Assembly (NCBI GenBank): GCA_002721995.1
Contig: PBMF01000048.1
Location: 1-52,990, forward strand
Direction of reading: 5' to 3'
Length of the DNA: 52,990 bases
Origin: Chloroflexota bacterium
GTDB taxonomy: Bacteria; Chloroflexota; Dehalococcoidia; Lucifugimonadales; UBA3495
Positions 8,354-18,090 of the stretch are shown here, in pieces. Both the position numbers and the translations under genes were made by a program. The notes under the pieces were generated by a model. It saw only the letters and a list, made by a program, of their open reading frames with translations. It did no database searches and was not told the origin of the DNA. Each line of letters opens with the position of its first letter. The first letter of the stretch is position 1.

Positions 8354-8767
8354 ATGTCAGAAGAAAACAAAGCCATGTTCCGGAAGTTCGTCGACGCCAT
8401 GAACAATAAGGACACCTCCATCGTCGTCGACCTTCTGGCGGATAATTATGTCGACCATGACGCGCCTCCCGGGTTCCCGCCCGGCGCCCAGGGAATGAAG
8501 GACATGATGGAGATGTTCTTCACCGCACTCCCCGACCTGAAGATCACCATCAACCAGTTGGTGGCCGAAGGGGACATCGTGGTGGGGGCGATGACCTCCG
8601 CCGGCACTCAGACCGGGGATTTCATGGGCATTCCGCCATCGGGAAAGAAGATGTCCATCACCGAAATGCACATGGTGTGCGTGGCCGACGGCAAGGCAGT
8701 GGAACACTGGGGCGCGGCCGACAGCATGACCATGATGCAGCAGATCGGCGCCATGCCCAGCGAGTAG
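8354..8767 (+). CDS. SnoaL-like / ester cyclase family protein
   Basis: A 137-residue cystatin-like alpha+beta barrel protein. It shows the SnoaL pattern: MSEENKAMFRKFVDAMNNKD, then YVDHDAPPGFPPGAQGMKDMM, FFTALPDLKITINQLVAEGDIV, and FMGIPPSGKKMSITEMHMVCVADGKAVEHWGAAD. Relatives are polyketide cyclases, dehydratases and epoxide hydrolase-like enzymes that act without cofactors. GGGAGAAA precedes the ATG. It is the last well-recognised member of the FMN oxidase-NHL-SnoaL group; the substrate is unknown. Confidence 0.85.
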   Translation: MSEENKAMFRKFVDAMNNKDTSIVVDLLADNYVDHDAPPGFPPGAQGMKDMMEMFFTALPDLKITINQLVAEGDIVVGAMTSAGTQTGDFMGIPPSGKKMSITEMHMVCVADGKAVEHWGAADSMTMMQQIGAMPSE

Positions 8768-8776
8768 GGGTCTGAT

Positions 8777-8974
8777 TTGGAACCGGTCCAACAACGGTTG
8801 GTGAAGATCAGGGAGACGCTATCGGCGGAGGAGTGGCGGGACGCCCGCATCTACCGGCACATAGACGAGTACAAGCTGGACTTCACACTGGTGGCGACCA
8901 AGATCAGCTCCGGCCAGGTCCACTTCTACGACCTGGACAGGGGCGAGTTCGTGCCGCTGAACCTCAACGGGTGA
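8777..8974 (+). CDS. Small hypothetical protein, 65 residues
   Basis: This frame starts at TTG (8777), nine bases after the SnoaL stop, with AGTAGGGG just upstream, and ends 26 bases before a strong terminator. The product is charged (MEPVQQRLVKIRETLSAEEW, then VHFYDLDRGEFVPLNLNG) and has no membrane segment or recognisable motif. Its position between a real gene and a terminator, and coding-like base use, support it as the final gene of the operon. No function can be proposed. Confidence 0.5.
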   Translation: MEPVQQRLVKIRETLSAEEWRDARIYRHIDEYKLDFTLVATKISSGQVHFYDLDRGEFVPLNLNG

Positions 8975-8995
8975 AAACGCTCTACCAGTCCAAAC

Positions 8996-9028
8996 AAAAA
9001 GGCCCCGGCGAATACGCCGGGGCCTTTG
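8996..9028. terminator. Strong bidirectional terminator
   Basis: A perfect 10-bp stem, GGCCCCGGCG (9001-9010) and CGCCGGGGCC (9015-9024), with AATA loop, an A-run on the left (8996-9000) and a T-rich tail on the right. It can end both the plus-strand cluster and the convergent minus-strand MFS gene whose stop is at 9051. Confidence 0.9.
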
Positions 9029-9050
9029 CTTTTTCAAGTTACTCCAACGC

Positions 9051-10547
9051 TTAATCGTCTGCGGCGGCCGGGCTGGGCTGTTCCCGCCGTCCGGCGTCGG
9101 TCTCACTGTAGGGGCGGTGGAACGCGGCGATGATGCCGCCGGCGACCATGATGCCCACCACGGTGAGAGCCGCGGTCTGGAAGCCCCTCATGTACAGGTC
9201 CTGGGACTCGCTGGCGACCATGAGCGCGATCCCCGCCGGCAGCACCATGGCCATGATGATGGAGGAAAGGGTGGCGCCGGTGGCATGGCCCAGGTCCCGG
9301 GTGGTCTCCAGCATCCCCGAGGCGAACCCGCGGTGTTCCGTAGGCAGGGCGCTCATCACCGTGGCGTTGTTCACAGTGTTGAAGATGTTGGTGCCGAAGG
9401 AGATGGGCAAGAGCAGCAATGGCAGCAGCCAGAAGTTGACCTTGGCCGAGAAGAGCGCCAGCAGGACAAAGCCCACCGCGATGGAGAACATGCAGAAGGT
9501 CCGCAGCAGCTTGGGGCTGTACTTGTCATGGAAGTTGCCCGCGATGGCCGGCAGCCAGATGCCAAATGACTGGTGGGGAATCAGAATCGCCGTCACGAAT
9601 ATGGGCGACTTACCCAGGCCGTCCTCGATCATTATCGGCACCAGCACCATGGTGGCCAGCATGGACAGGTGGAACATGACGTTGGACACCAACGACAAGG
9701 AGAAATACTTGTGGCGGAAGTGCCGGAAGTCCACGAATGGTTGGGCGATCCGCCGCTCCACGAATATGAAAGTCACCAGCAGCACCACGAACAGTACGTG
9801 CATGGGCAGGTGGTAGCTCAGCGCGTCGCTGGAGGTGAATGACTCGTCGCCGCCGTGAACGTGCATACCCGACATCAAGAAGACCACCGCCGTGGCGACC
9901 AGGAGCCCGGCGCCGATGAAATCGATGCTGATGGGCGTCTTGGGCAGGGCCTCGGCGTTGCGGCGGAAGACCGGCATGGTGGTCCAGATGACCAGCAGGC
10001 CGATGGGCAGCATGGTCAGGAACACCAACCGCCAACTGACGAACTCCAGGAATATGCCGAAGACCGCGATGCCGATGAGCGTCCCCATCCGGGAGCCCGA
10101 GATGGGGAAGGCGTAGGCCCGTCCCCGCTCCTCTTGAGGGAAGGCGAAGGCCAACATGGCATTGCCGTTGCCATGTATCAGACCGGCGCCAAGACCCTGC
10201 AACCCTCTGAATACAATCACCCAGGCAAGGGTCTGGGACGAGGCGATGAGCACCGCGCCCACCGTGATGATGGTCGTGCCGAAGAAAAAGATCTTGGGGT
10301 GGCCGAACTTGTCGCCCATGCGGGCGCCCAAGAGAACGGTGCTGCCCAGGACCAAGAGGTTCAAAATGACGATCCAAGACGCCTCTTCCAGGTCTGTACC
10401 GAAACTGCGGGCCATGCTGGGCAGGGCCAGTGTCACGGGAAGGCTGGAAAGCTGGACCAACAACTGGCCGCCGGTGATGGCCGTCAACACCTGCCGCCTT
10501 TGCGGCGTGTTGACCACCTCTTTGTAGTTGTCGATTATTCCGGGCAT
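9051..10547 (-). CDS. MFS drug-exporter-like transporter (DHA2/EmrB-QacA type)
   Basis: A 498-residue membrane protein with about 14 hydrophobic segments, the size and layout of the DHA2 proton-drug antiporters. Supporting motifs are LGARMGDKFGHPKIFFFGT (motif A-like loop after TM2), FRGLQGLGAGLIHGNGNAM (TM4) and SGSRMGTLIGIAVFGIFLEFVSWRLVFL (TM5/motif C region). The mid-protein segment MHVHGGDESFTSSDALSYH is an unusual hydrophilic loop. It is monocistronic between a shared terminator and a 230-base divergent region shared with the flavin monooxygenase at 10780. Confidence 0.85.
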   Translation of the reverse strand: MPGIIDNYKEVVNTPQRRQVLTAITGGQLLVQLSSLPVTLALPSMARSFGTDLEEASWIVILNLLVLGSTVLLGARMGDKFGHPKIFFFGTTIITVGAVLIASSQTLAWVIVFRGLQGLGAGLIHGNGNAMLAFAFPQEERGRAYAFPISGSRMGTLIGIAVFGIFLEFVSWRLVFLTMLPIGLLVIWTTMPVFRRNAEALPKTPISIDFIGAGLLVATAVVFLMSGMHVHGGDESFTSSDALSYHLPMHVLFVVLLVTFIFVERRIAQPFVDFRHFRHKYFSLSLVSNVMFHLSMLATMVLVPIMIEDGLGKSPIFVTAILIPHQSFGIWLPAIAGNFHDKYSPKLLRTFCMFSIAVGFVLLALFSAKVNFWLLPLLLLPISFGTNIFNTVNNATVMSALPTEHRGFASGMLETTRDLGHATGATLSSIIMAMVLPAGIALMVASESQDLYMRGFQTAALTVVGIMVAGGIIAAFHRPYSETDAGRREQPSPAAADD

Positions 10548-10708
10548 CTATCTGGTCGTAAGGCCAAGGGGCCGACTACGGATCAGCCAGCAATGTATCA
10601 CCGCCCAGGAGAACCTGCTACCCCGTTTATCGGGGCTTTGACCTGGTATTTACCGCAATAGATGCCTTTGGCCCCGGATGGATTCGCGAGATTGCCGGAC
10701 CCCGGAAT

Positions 10709-10736
10709 TTGACAGCCACTCCCCCCAGATCACAAT
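10709..10736 (+). promoter_or_regulatory. Sigma70-type promoter for the 10780 monooxygenase
   Basis: TTGACA at 10709-10714, 16-base spacer, CACAAT at 10731-10736 (4 of 6 matches). It lies 44 bases before the ATG in the divergent intergenic region. Confidence 0.45.
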
Positions 10737-10779
10737 GTGACCCATCTGCCCCGGCACCAAAGACCGCGGAGATTAAAAG

Positions 10780-11958
10780 ATGATCACCAGATTCGGGACC
10801 CTTTGGGCCGGACACGTTGACCTGGAGGACGTCGGCTTCGACGCCACGCCGGTCAACGACCGCTGGCTATCCAACGACCACCTGTCCTCGGTATTAGCCA
10901 AGTCCGAGGCCATCGTCAAGAAGATGGACGAACTGGGATTCGACACCTTCTGGTCGGCCGAGCACCACTTCCAGAGGGAAGGTTACGAGTGCATTCCCAA
11001 CCTCCTCCTCATGTACGTGCACCTGGCCAACCTGACCAAGAACGTCAAGTTCGGCTGTGGGTTCAACGTCAACCCCATGTGGCATCCCCTGCGCCTGGCC
11101 GAGGACTATGCCACCGCCGACATCCTGACCAAGGGCCGGGCCATCTTCGGCGTGGGCCGCGGCTACCACTCCCGCGAGGTGGACACCTTCGGCGTGCCCA
11201 GCACCGTCATTGACTCCGACGCCAACCGTGAGGTTTTCGAAGAACAGGTCGAAATCATGATGAAGGCGTTCAACCAGCAGTTCTTCTCCCACCAGGGCAA
11301 GCATTACCAGATTCCTCCCGAGGTGCCGTACCGGGGCTACACCCTCAAGAAAATCTCCCTGGTGCCCCGGCCCATCAACCTGCCCGTGGAGACCTATCAG
11401 CCCATTGTCAGTGCCAGCCAGCACGCCATGAAGTCCATGGCCAAGCATGGCATCAAGGGCATAATCGGCGGCGGGGCGGCCACTGGCGGTGCCTTAGATA
11501 AGGTGGTAAAACGGTGGTAGGAGACCCTGGCCAAACACGGGATGGAGACCGAACTGGGCGGCGACCTCATCATCGGCATCGCCACCTACGTGGACGAGAC
11601 CGAGGAAAAGGCCACCAACATGGCCCGGCGCTACTTTGAAGAGAACATGAAGATGTTCGGCTCCTTGGGCTTTGTCAGGGGCCTGTCCGACCAGCAGATA
11701 ACTGCCCTGAGCAGCGGTTCCGCCGCACGCTCCGCCGGCCTGCCCACTATGGAAGACGCGGTGAAGTCCGGGGCCTGGATCGTCGGCCCTACGGAGCGCA
11801 TCACCGAAAGATTGATGCAGCTGCAGGACCGCTATCCCGGTCTGGAAGAGATGAACGTGGGCGCTTCGGCCATGAGCACCGAGCAGTCGGTGATCTTGGA
11901 ACAGCTGGACCGGTTCGGCAAAGAGGTGATGCCCACCTTCAAAAACCAGGCGAAATAA
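10780..11958 (+). pseudogene. LLM-class flavin monooxygenase interrupted by in-frame TAG
   Basis: The full frame encodes 392 residues of a luciferase-like monooxygenase. AEHHFQREGYECIPNLLLM, VKFGCGFNVNPMWHPLRLAEDYATAD and TKGRAIFGVGRGYHSREVDTFG mark the flavin-binding barrel. At 11518-11520 the frame meets TAG (VVKRW, stop, ETLAKHGMETELGGD) and then continues in the same frame, unchanged in style, to TAA at 11956-11958. The break lies in the C-terminal third, so the truncated product lacks the last barrel elements and would probably not fold. The likely ancestral codon is TGG or CAG. TAG is used as a normal stop by many genes here, so global recoding is not the explanation. The frame is rich in conserved residues on both sides, which argues for recent inactivation or a base error. 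Confidence 0.8.
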
Positions 11959-12048
11959 CGGGTGGAAGCAGTCGCCCGGGACATTCGTTAGGCCCGAAAT
12001 GATGTATCCTTATCCTAACGCTCGGTAAATCCACGGAGGAACTGAAGA

Positions 12049-13095
12049 ATGGCCAGCAGCAAAGTGCGCTTGACCGAACTGTCCCACTGCGCCGGTTGAG
12101 CCGCGAAGCTTAGCCAGGAGGACCTGGTCCAGGTCCTGAAACACCTTCCCATGGTCAGTCATCCAGACCTTCTGGTTGGGACTGAACATGGCGACGACGC
12201 CGCCGTGTACAGGATCGATGACAAAACTGCCATCATCGTGACGGTGGACTTCTTCACGCCCATCACCGACGACCCCTATGAGTTCGGCTCGGTGGCTGCC
12301 GCCAATTCCCTCAGCGATGTATATGCCATGGGCGGCAAGCCCCTGGTGGCGCTGAACGTGGTCGGCTTCCCCGCCAACCTGGCGGTGGAAATGCTGGGCG
12401 ACGTTTTGAAAGGTGGCTACGACAAGGCCACGGAAGCAGGCTGCCTGATCGTCGGCGGCCACACGGTGGACGACGCCGAGCCCAAATACGGCCTCTCGGT
12501 GGTTGGCCTGGTGGAACCCGGCAAAGAGGTCTCCAACGCTGGGGCCTTGCCCGGAGATGTCCTCGTGCTCACCAAACCCATCGGAACTGGCATCGTCACC
12601 ACCGGTTGCAAGCAGGGGATCACACCCGACCCGGTTTTGAAGACGGCCGTGGCTACCATGGCCACATTGAATAAGGGGGCCTCCGAGGCCATGATGCGCG
12701 TCGGAGTGAACGCCTGCACCGACATCACCGGGTTCGGGTTCATGGGACACCTTAAAGGCCTGGTCCGCGGCAGCAACGCCGGCGCCCAGGTGCGGGTGTC
12801 CGCCATGCCGGTGCTCCCCGGAGTTTGGGACCTGCTGGAGAACGGCGCCGTGCCCGGCGGGACCTTCCGCAACATGTCCAGCGTGGCCGACAGCACCGAT
12901 TGGGGCGACAGTCTGACCGAAGAACAACGCCTGCTCATGTGCGACGCCCAGACTTCCGGCGGGCTGCTTATCTCAGTCCCCGGGGCCAAGTTGGACCAGC
13001 TCATCAGCGAACTGGAGGCCTCCGGCGTCGAGACCCGGGCGGTTGTTGGCGAGGTGACATCCGGCAACCCTGGCCGCATCACCGTATCCCCATAA
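12049..13095 (+). CDS. selD: Selenide, water dikinase SelD, itself a selenoprotein (Sec at catalytic position)
   Basis: SelD makes selenophosphate from selenide and ATP, the selenium donor for selenocysteine and selenouridine. The ATG at 12049 follows GGAGG (12035-12039) and the frame reads MASSKVRLTELSHCAG, TGA at 12097-12099, then AAKLSQEDL. E. coli SelD reads LTQYSHGAGCGCK here, so the TGA sits exactly at the essential Cys17 position. The rest (VGTEHGDDAAVYRID, TVDFFTPITDDPYEFG, SVAAANSLSDVYAMGG, GFGFMGHLKGL, MCDAQTSGGLLISV) is canonical, and the total of 348 residues matches the family. A 7-bp hairpin with G-containing loop starts about 20 bases after TGA. A gene caller that stops at TGA would start at 12151 and lose the active site. 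It is followed 24 bases later by a YedY-like gene. Confidence 0.93.
12119..12137 (+). promoter_or_regulatory. Candidate bacterial SECIS hairpin in selD
   Basis: AGGACCT (12119-12125) pairs perfectly with AGGTCCT (12131-12137), leaving a five-base loop GGTCC. The loop begins 26 bases after the in-frame TGA. Bacterial SECIS elements have a small apical loop with G in the first two positions, about 16-37 bases downstream of UGA, so geometry and loop both fit. It would be bound by SelB. Confidence 0.75.
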
Positions 13096-13119
13096 AAGAA
13101 ATCTCATTGGAGTATTAGC

Positions 13120-13743
13120 GTGGACCAGTTGAGGAAGCGACCCGACCAGGTGAAAGAGGCGCCGGACCAGGGCATGGGAGACCGCGTTCCCCCAGGCCAG
13201 TTCCTCACCACCAAGTTCCCGGTGCTGACCTACGGCCCGGAACCGGACATCGACATCAACACCTGGCAGATCCGGGTCTTCGGACTGGTTGAGCGTGAGA
13301 TTACCCTGAATTGGGAACAGTTCTCCCAGCTGACCTGGACCACCAGAGTGGAAGATTTTCACTGCGTCACCCAGTGGAGCCAGTTGGACAACACCTGGGA
13401 GGGCGTCAACTTCGCCGACCTGGTCACCCCGGCCGGACCCAAGCCCGAAGCCAAATTCGTCATGGCGCACTGCTACGGCGGTTACACCACCAACCTGCCC
13501 CTGGACCTGGCCATGGATGAGGGCATGTTGGCCCACAAGCAGGAGGGCGAGCCCATGGGCAAGAGCCACGGCTGGCCCCTACGCCTGATCGTACCCAGCA
13601 TCTACGCCTGGAAGAGCGCCAAATGGGTGAACGGTATCGAGCTCATGGCCGAGGACTCGCCGGGATTCTGGGAGCAGCGGGGCTACCATAATGAGGGAGA
13701 CCCCTGGAAGGAAGAGCGCTTCTGGCCGGAACTGACCAAGTAA
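13120..13743 (+). CDS. Sulfite-oxidase-fold molybdopterin oxidoreductase, YedY/MsrP-like
   Basis: A 207-residue protein starting at GTG (13120), with TTGGAG at 13107-13112 before it. PGQFLTTKFPVLTYGPEPDI, WQIRVFGLVEREITLNWEQF and EDFHCVTQWSQLDNTWEGV are the sulfite-oxidase-family core; Cys82 in FHCVTQWS is the expected molybdenum ligand. GYTTNLPLDLAMD and HGWPLRLIVPSIYAWKSAKW complete the Moco-binding fold. Unlike E. coli MsrP (periplasmic methionine sulfoxide reductase), there is no twin-arginine signal and no dimerisation domain, so it is probably cytoplasmic with an unknown redox partner. It lies in the same transcript direction as selD. Confidence 0.88.
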   Translation: MDQLRKRPDQVKEAPDQGMGDRVPPGQFLTTKFPVLTYGPEPDIDINTWQIRVFGLVEREITLNWEQFSQLTWTTRVEDFHCVTQWSQLDNTWEGVNFADLVTPAGPKPEAKFVMAHCYGGYTTNLPLDLAMDEGMLAHKQEGEPMGKSHGWPLRLIVPSIYAWKSAKWVNGIELMAEDSPGFWEQRGYHNEGDPWKEERFWPELTK

Positions 13744-13768
13744 AGGTCGGATGGTATCCGCGGAAACC

Positions 13769-13803
13769 AAAAGAGGGGCGGCCGAACGGCCGCCCTCTTT
13801 TTC
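13769..13803. terminator. Bidirectional terminator
   Basis: AGAGGG-G-CGGCCG (13772-13784) pairs with CGGCCGCCCTCT (13787-13798) around an AA loop with one bulged G. It is flanked by AAAAG on the left and TTTTT on the right, between the YedY-like gene and the convergent zinc-ribbon gene. Confidence 0.85.
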
Positions 13804-13820
13804 TCACCGGTTGCCGGCGC

Positions 13821-14027
13821 CTAGGCTGCCTGGCGCGCCTTTTTGCGGGGCTTGCGGCCCCGCTTGGGCGCTTCGATCACAAAGGTCTCCATCGCGGGCA
13901 GGAGGTCCTCATTGACGCCCAAATCACGCAGGTAGCCGCACTGGATGCAGCTTTCGTACCGGCCGTGAATATCCTCACCGGCGTACAAGTCGCCGTGGCA
14001 TTTCGGGCATCCTTTGAAGTACATCAT
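13821..14027 (-). CDS. Small zinc-ribbon protein with basic AT-hook-like tail
   Basis: A 68-residue protein. The GTG whose complement is 14034-14036 would overlap the ribosome site GGAGG (complement of 14036-14040), so the ATG at 14027, eight bases beyond that site, is the better start. FKGCPKCHGDL and YESCIQCGYLRDLG give two CxxC knuckles, a zinc ribbon. The tail (PKRGRKPRKKARQAA) has an RGRKP core like an AT-hook, suggesting nucleic-acid binding. It is divergent from hspR. No named family was recognised. Confidence 0.7.
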   Translation of the reverse strand: MMYFKGCPKCHGDLYAGEDIHGRYESCIQCGYLRDLGVNEDLLPAMETFVIEAPKRGRKPRKKARQAA

Positions 14028-14120
14028 ATTGTTCACCTCCGCCCGGCCCGTATTTCTCTATTTGCCGGGACCATTAACCAGATAACCTAATCCTGTCTTA
14101 TGCCCTGTGTAATATACACC

Positions 14121-14149
14121 TTGACATGACTCGTATCAGACTCTATCAT
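14121..14149 (+). promoter_or_regulatory. Sigma70-type promoter of the hspR-grpE-dnaK operon
   Basis: Perfect TTGACA at 14121-14126, 17-base spacer, TATCAT at 14144-14149 (5 of 6). It lies 75 bases before the hspR ATG. I did not find a convincing HAIR operator (CTTGAGT-N7-ACTCAAG); only half-site-like CTTGACA and ACTC elements overlap the promoter. Confidence 0.8.
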
Positions 14150-14224
14150 CTGGTCTATAGCCGGTCAACACCGTTACAGAAGTTGGTAATTTCCAGTGAC
14201 GGCGGCATCGGCTAGGAGATACAG

Positions 14225-14704
14225 ATGTACCAACAACCCCGGTCCCGTACCGAAGAGAATGCCGGCCGGCAGGGCCAGCCCCAGACCGCGCGTCCGGAAA
14301 ATACGGACATATCTCCGGCCGCGTCCGAAAGCGTGACCGACGAACAGGGCATGGCGGTTGAGGGCGTTTACATCATCAGCGTGGCCGCGCGCATCCTGGA
14401 CATGCACCCCCAGACCCTGCGAAAGTACGAAAGGCTGGGTCTGATCAATCCGGGCCGCACCATTGGCATGCTACGGCTCTACTCCACCGAAGATATCAAA
14501 AAGGTCCGGCTCATCAGGTACCTATCCGACGAATTGGGCCTGAACCTGGCCGGAGTCGAATTCGCCCTGGCCGCCTTCGACAACATGTCGGCCATAAAGC
14601 AGCGGATCAACGCACGCTTGGAAGGTATACCGGCAGCCCAGCAGGTGGTCCATGAAGAGATGGACCTGCTCTTTCAGAGCCTGAACCTGCCCAACGACCA
14701 TTAG
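14225..14704 (+). CDS. hspR: HspR-like MerR-family heat-shock repressor
   Basis: A 159-residue regulator. The N-terminal 40-odd residues are a low-complexity, polar tail. The MerR helix-turn-helix follows: VYIISVAARILDMHPQTLRKYERLGLINPGRT, then RLYSTEDIKKVRLIRYLSDELGLNLAGVEF, which closely follows HspR of actinobacteria. HspR represses dnaK-operon genes and is itself kept active by DnaK. TAGGAGA just upstream supports the ATG at 14225 rather than the internal ATG at 14351. It is the first gene of an operon with grpE and dnaK, which implies feedback control. Confidence 0.88.
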   Translation: MYQQPRSRTEENAGRQGQPQTARPENTDISPAASESVTDEQGMAVEGVYIISVAARILDMHPQTLRKYERLGLINPGRTIGMLRLYSTEDIKKVRLIRYLSDELGLNLAGVEFALAAFDNMSAIKQRINARLEGIPAAQQVVHEEMDLLFQSLNLPNDH

Positions 14705-14733
14705 TCCGAAAATCCAGTTAGGGGAACGCCTCA

Positions 14734-15381
14734 ATGGCAACAGGACCGAACGACATTAACGACCAGCCCGAAGAGCCGCAGGGTAACGGCCAGCAACCCG
14801 AGGGTGCTGAGACCGGCGGGCTGGACCAGGAGCTGGACGAGATTCTGGCCCAGGCCGAAGTTGACCTGGACTCTCTCCCGTTGGACGAGCAGGTCCGGCT
14901 GTTGAAGACCAGGCTGGAGAAATCCCAGTCTGAGACTGCGGACCAACTGGACGCCGCCCAGCGGGCCCAGGCGGAGATGGCCAACTTCAAGCGCCGCACC
15001 GACGAGGACCGCATCGCCAACAGCAAATACGCCAACAGCCGCCTGATATCCAACATCCTCCCCGTGCTGGAGGAGCTAGACCTGGCCACCGGCCATGCCG
15101 AGAAGCAGGCCGAGGGCCAAACGGCAGGCAACGCCTCGTTGCTGGAGGGCATCAAGCTCATCCAGAGAAAGCTCACCGGCGTGCTAGAATCCGAGGGCGT
15201 AGCCGCCATTGAGGGTGTGGGGCTGATGTTCAACCCCCTGGAACACGAAGCGGTGGGCACCGAGGAATCAACTGAGATCGAACCCGGCTACATCACCCAG
15301 ATACTGAGACCGGGATTCCGACTGCACGACCGGGTGATCCGGCCGGCACAGGTTATGGTGGCCAGGGCGCCACAAGAATAA
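14734..15381 (+). CDS. grpE: GrpE, nucleotide exchange factor for DnaK
   Basis: A 215-residue co-chaperone that releases ADP from DnaK. The N-terminal third is acidic and Gln-rich, followed by a long coiled coil (VRLLKTRLEKSQSETADQLD) leading into AEMANFKRRTDEDR, the GrpE signature. The C-terminal beta-wing domain contains GVAAIEGVGLMFNPLEHEAV and GYITQILRPGFRLHDRVIRPAQVMV. It starts 29 bases after hspR and lies 62 bases before dnaK. Confidence 0.95.
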   Translation: MATGPNDINDQPEEPQGNGQQPEGAETGGLDQELDEILAQAEVDLDSLPLDEQVRLLKTRLEKSQSETADQLDAAQRAQAEMANFKRRTDEDRIANSKYANSRLISNILPVLEELDLATGHAEKQAEGQTAGNASLLEGIKLIQRKLTGVLESEGVAAIEGVGLMFNPLEHEAVGTEESTEIEPGYITQILRPGFRLHDRVIRPAQVMVARAPQE

Positions 15382-15443
15382 TTCCATAGAAAACTCACCA
15401 CACCCCACCAAATTTTCGGGCGTGAAGAAGTAGGAGACACCAA

Positions 15444-17378
<1,935 letters not shown>

Positions 17379-17393
17379 CCGGAGTCTGCCATA

Positions 17394-17429
17394 AGTCCGG
17401 ATACGCGGATTGACCGTAGTATCTGGACT
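17394..17429 (+). other. Hairpin downstream of dnaK without T-tract
   Basis: AGTCCGGATAC (17394-17404) pairs with GTATCTGGACT (17419-17429), an 11-bp stem with one G-U pair and 14-base loop. No T-run follows, so it may be an mRNA 3'-end stabiliser or a weak terminator. Confidence 0.4.
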
Positions 17430-17481
17430 GGATAACAATCTGAATAAGAACCAGAAGGGTGACAACGAGCTATTTCGGGTT

Positions 17482-17522
17482 AAGTTTGAACCAAGTTTGA
17501 ATACTGCCTGAATCACTTTGAA
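17482..17522 (+). repeat. Direct-repeat array, about 11-bp period
   Basis: AAGTTTGAA occurs at 17482-17490 and 17493-17501, exactly 11 bases apart. Degenerate copies CTGCCTGAA (17504-17512) and CACTTTGAA (17514-17522) follow. The array lies 50-90 bases upstream of the extended -10 at 17572, in the position and periodicity expected of sites for OmpR/PhoB-type response regulators. Confidence 0.5.
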
Positions 17523-17568
17523 CTCGTAAATCCCGCCCAATCTGGCATGTTTTTTGATACAGCTGGTC

Positions 17569-17577
17569 TGCTATAAT
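17569..17577 (+). promoter_or_regulatory. Extended -10 promoter for the 17672 gene
   Basis: TGC-TATAAT at 17569-17577 is a perfect extended -10. No good -35 box is seen at the usual distance, which fits activator dependence on the upstream repeats. Confidence 0.55.
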
Positions 17578-17671
17578 TATGTTGACATAGCTGGACCCTC
17601 GAACAATTAAGCAGACTCCCCAAAACGGAACAACATTTGAGGAATCGAAGTTCTAGGCCAACGGAGATTAC

Positions 17672-18013
17672 ATGAGCGGAAAACAAGATCAGGCAGACCA
17701 GGAACTCTTGGGCGACGACAAGGCTGAAGAAGTCATGTCCCACCTGAACGCTGAAATGGACACTCCCACAGCTGACAACAACTGGAGAGTGGCGGGTATC
17801 GACAAGGACCTGACTCCCCTGCAGTATCATTATCTGAGCCTGCTGCAACGTCTTGTGGCTCTAAAGAACACGTATCAGACCGACGCGGACTACGAAGCGT
17901 GGATGATGGTCGGCATCAACAAAGCCGTCTACTCCACTCTCCGCGATAGCATCGAAGCCAACGTGGGCGACGAGGCCAAAGAGCTGCTCAACCGGGAGCA
18001 GCACGTAAACTAA
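17672..18013 (+). CDS. Hypothetical protein, 113 residues
   Basis: A soluble, acidic protein starting at ATG after ACGGAGAT. The N-terminal 35 residues are polar and probably flexible (GDDKAEEVMSHLNAEMDT). The rest is predicted helical: LTPLQYHYLSLLQRLVALKNTY, then DYEAWMMVGINKAVYSTLRDSI and EAKELLNREQHVN. No family was recognised. It has its own promoter, an upstream repeat array and its own terminator, so it is a stand-alone regulated unit rather than part of the dnaK operon. Confidence 0.7.
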   Translation: MSGKQDQADQELLGDDKAEEVMSHLNAEMDTPTADNNWRVAGIDKDLTPLQYHYLSLLQRLVALKNTYQTDADYEAWMMVGINKAVYSTLRDSIEANVGDEAKELLNREQHVN

Positions 18014-18046
18014 CCCGTTCACCAGTCTGTCCCAAACTGGAAAGCG

Positions 18047-18076
18047 AACCGGGGGCCCAGGCCCCCGGTTTTTTTA
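18047..18076 (+). terminator. Strong rho-independent terminator
   Basis: AACCGGGGGCC (18047-18057) and GGCCCCCGGTT (18060-18070), an 11-bp perfect stem with a two-base loop, followed by a seven-T run ending at 18075. It ends the 17672 gene and faces the stop of the convergent deacetylase gene. Confidence 0.92.
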
Positions 18077-18090
18077 TTGCCCTCTGTCCC

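Noticed and set aside
14100-14224. HAIR operator upstream of hspR
   Set aside because: Only CTTGACA and ACTC fragments with wrong spacing; no CTTGAGT-N7-ACTCAAG.
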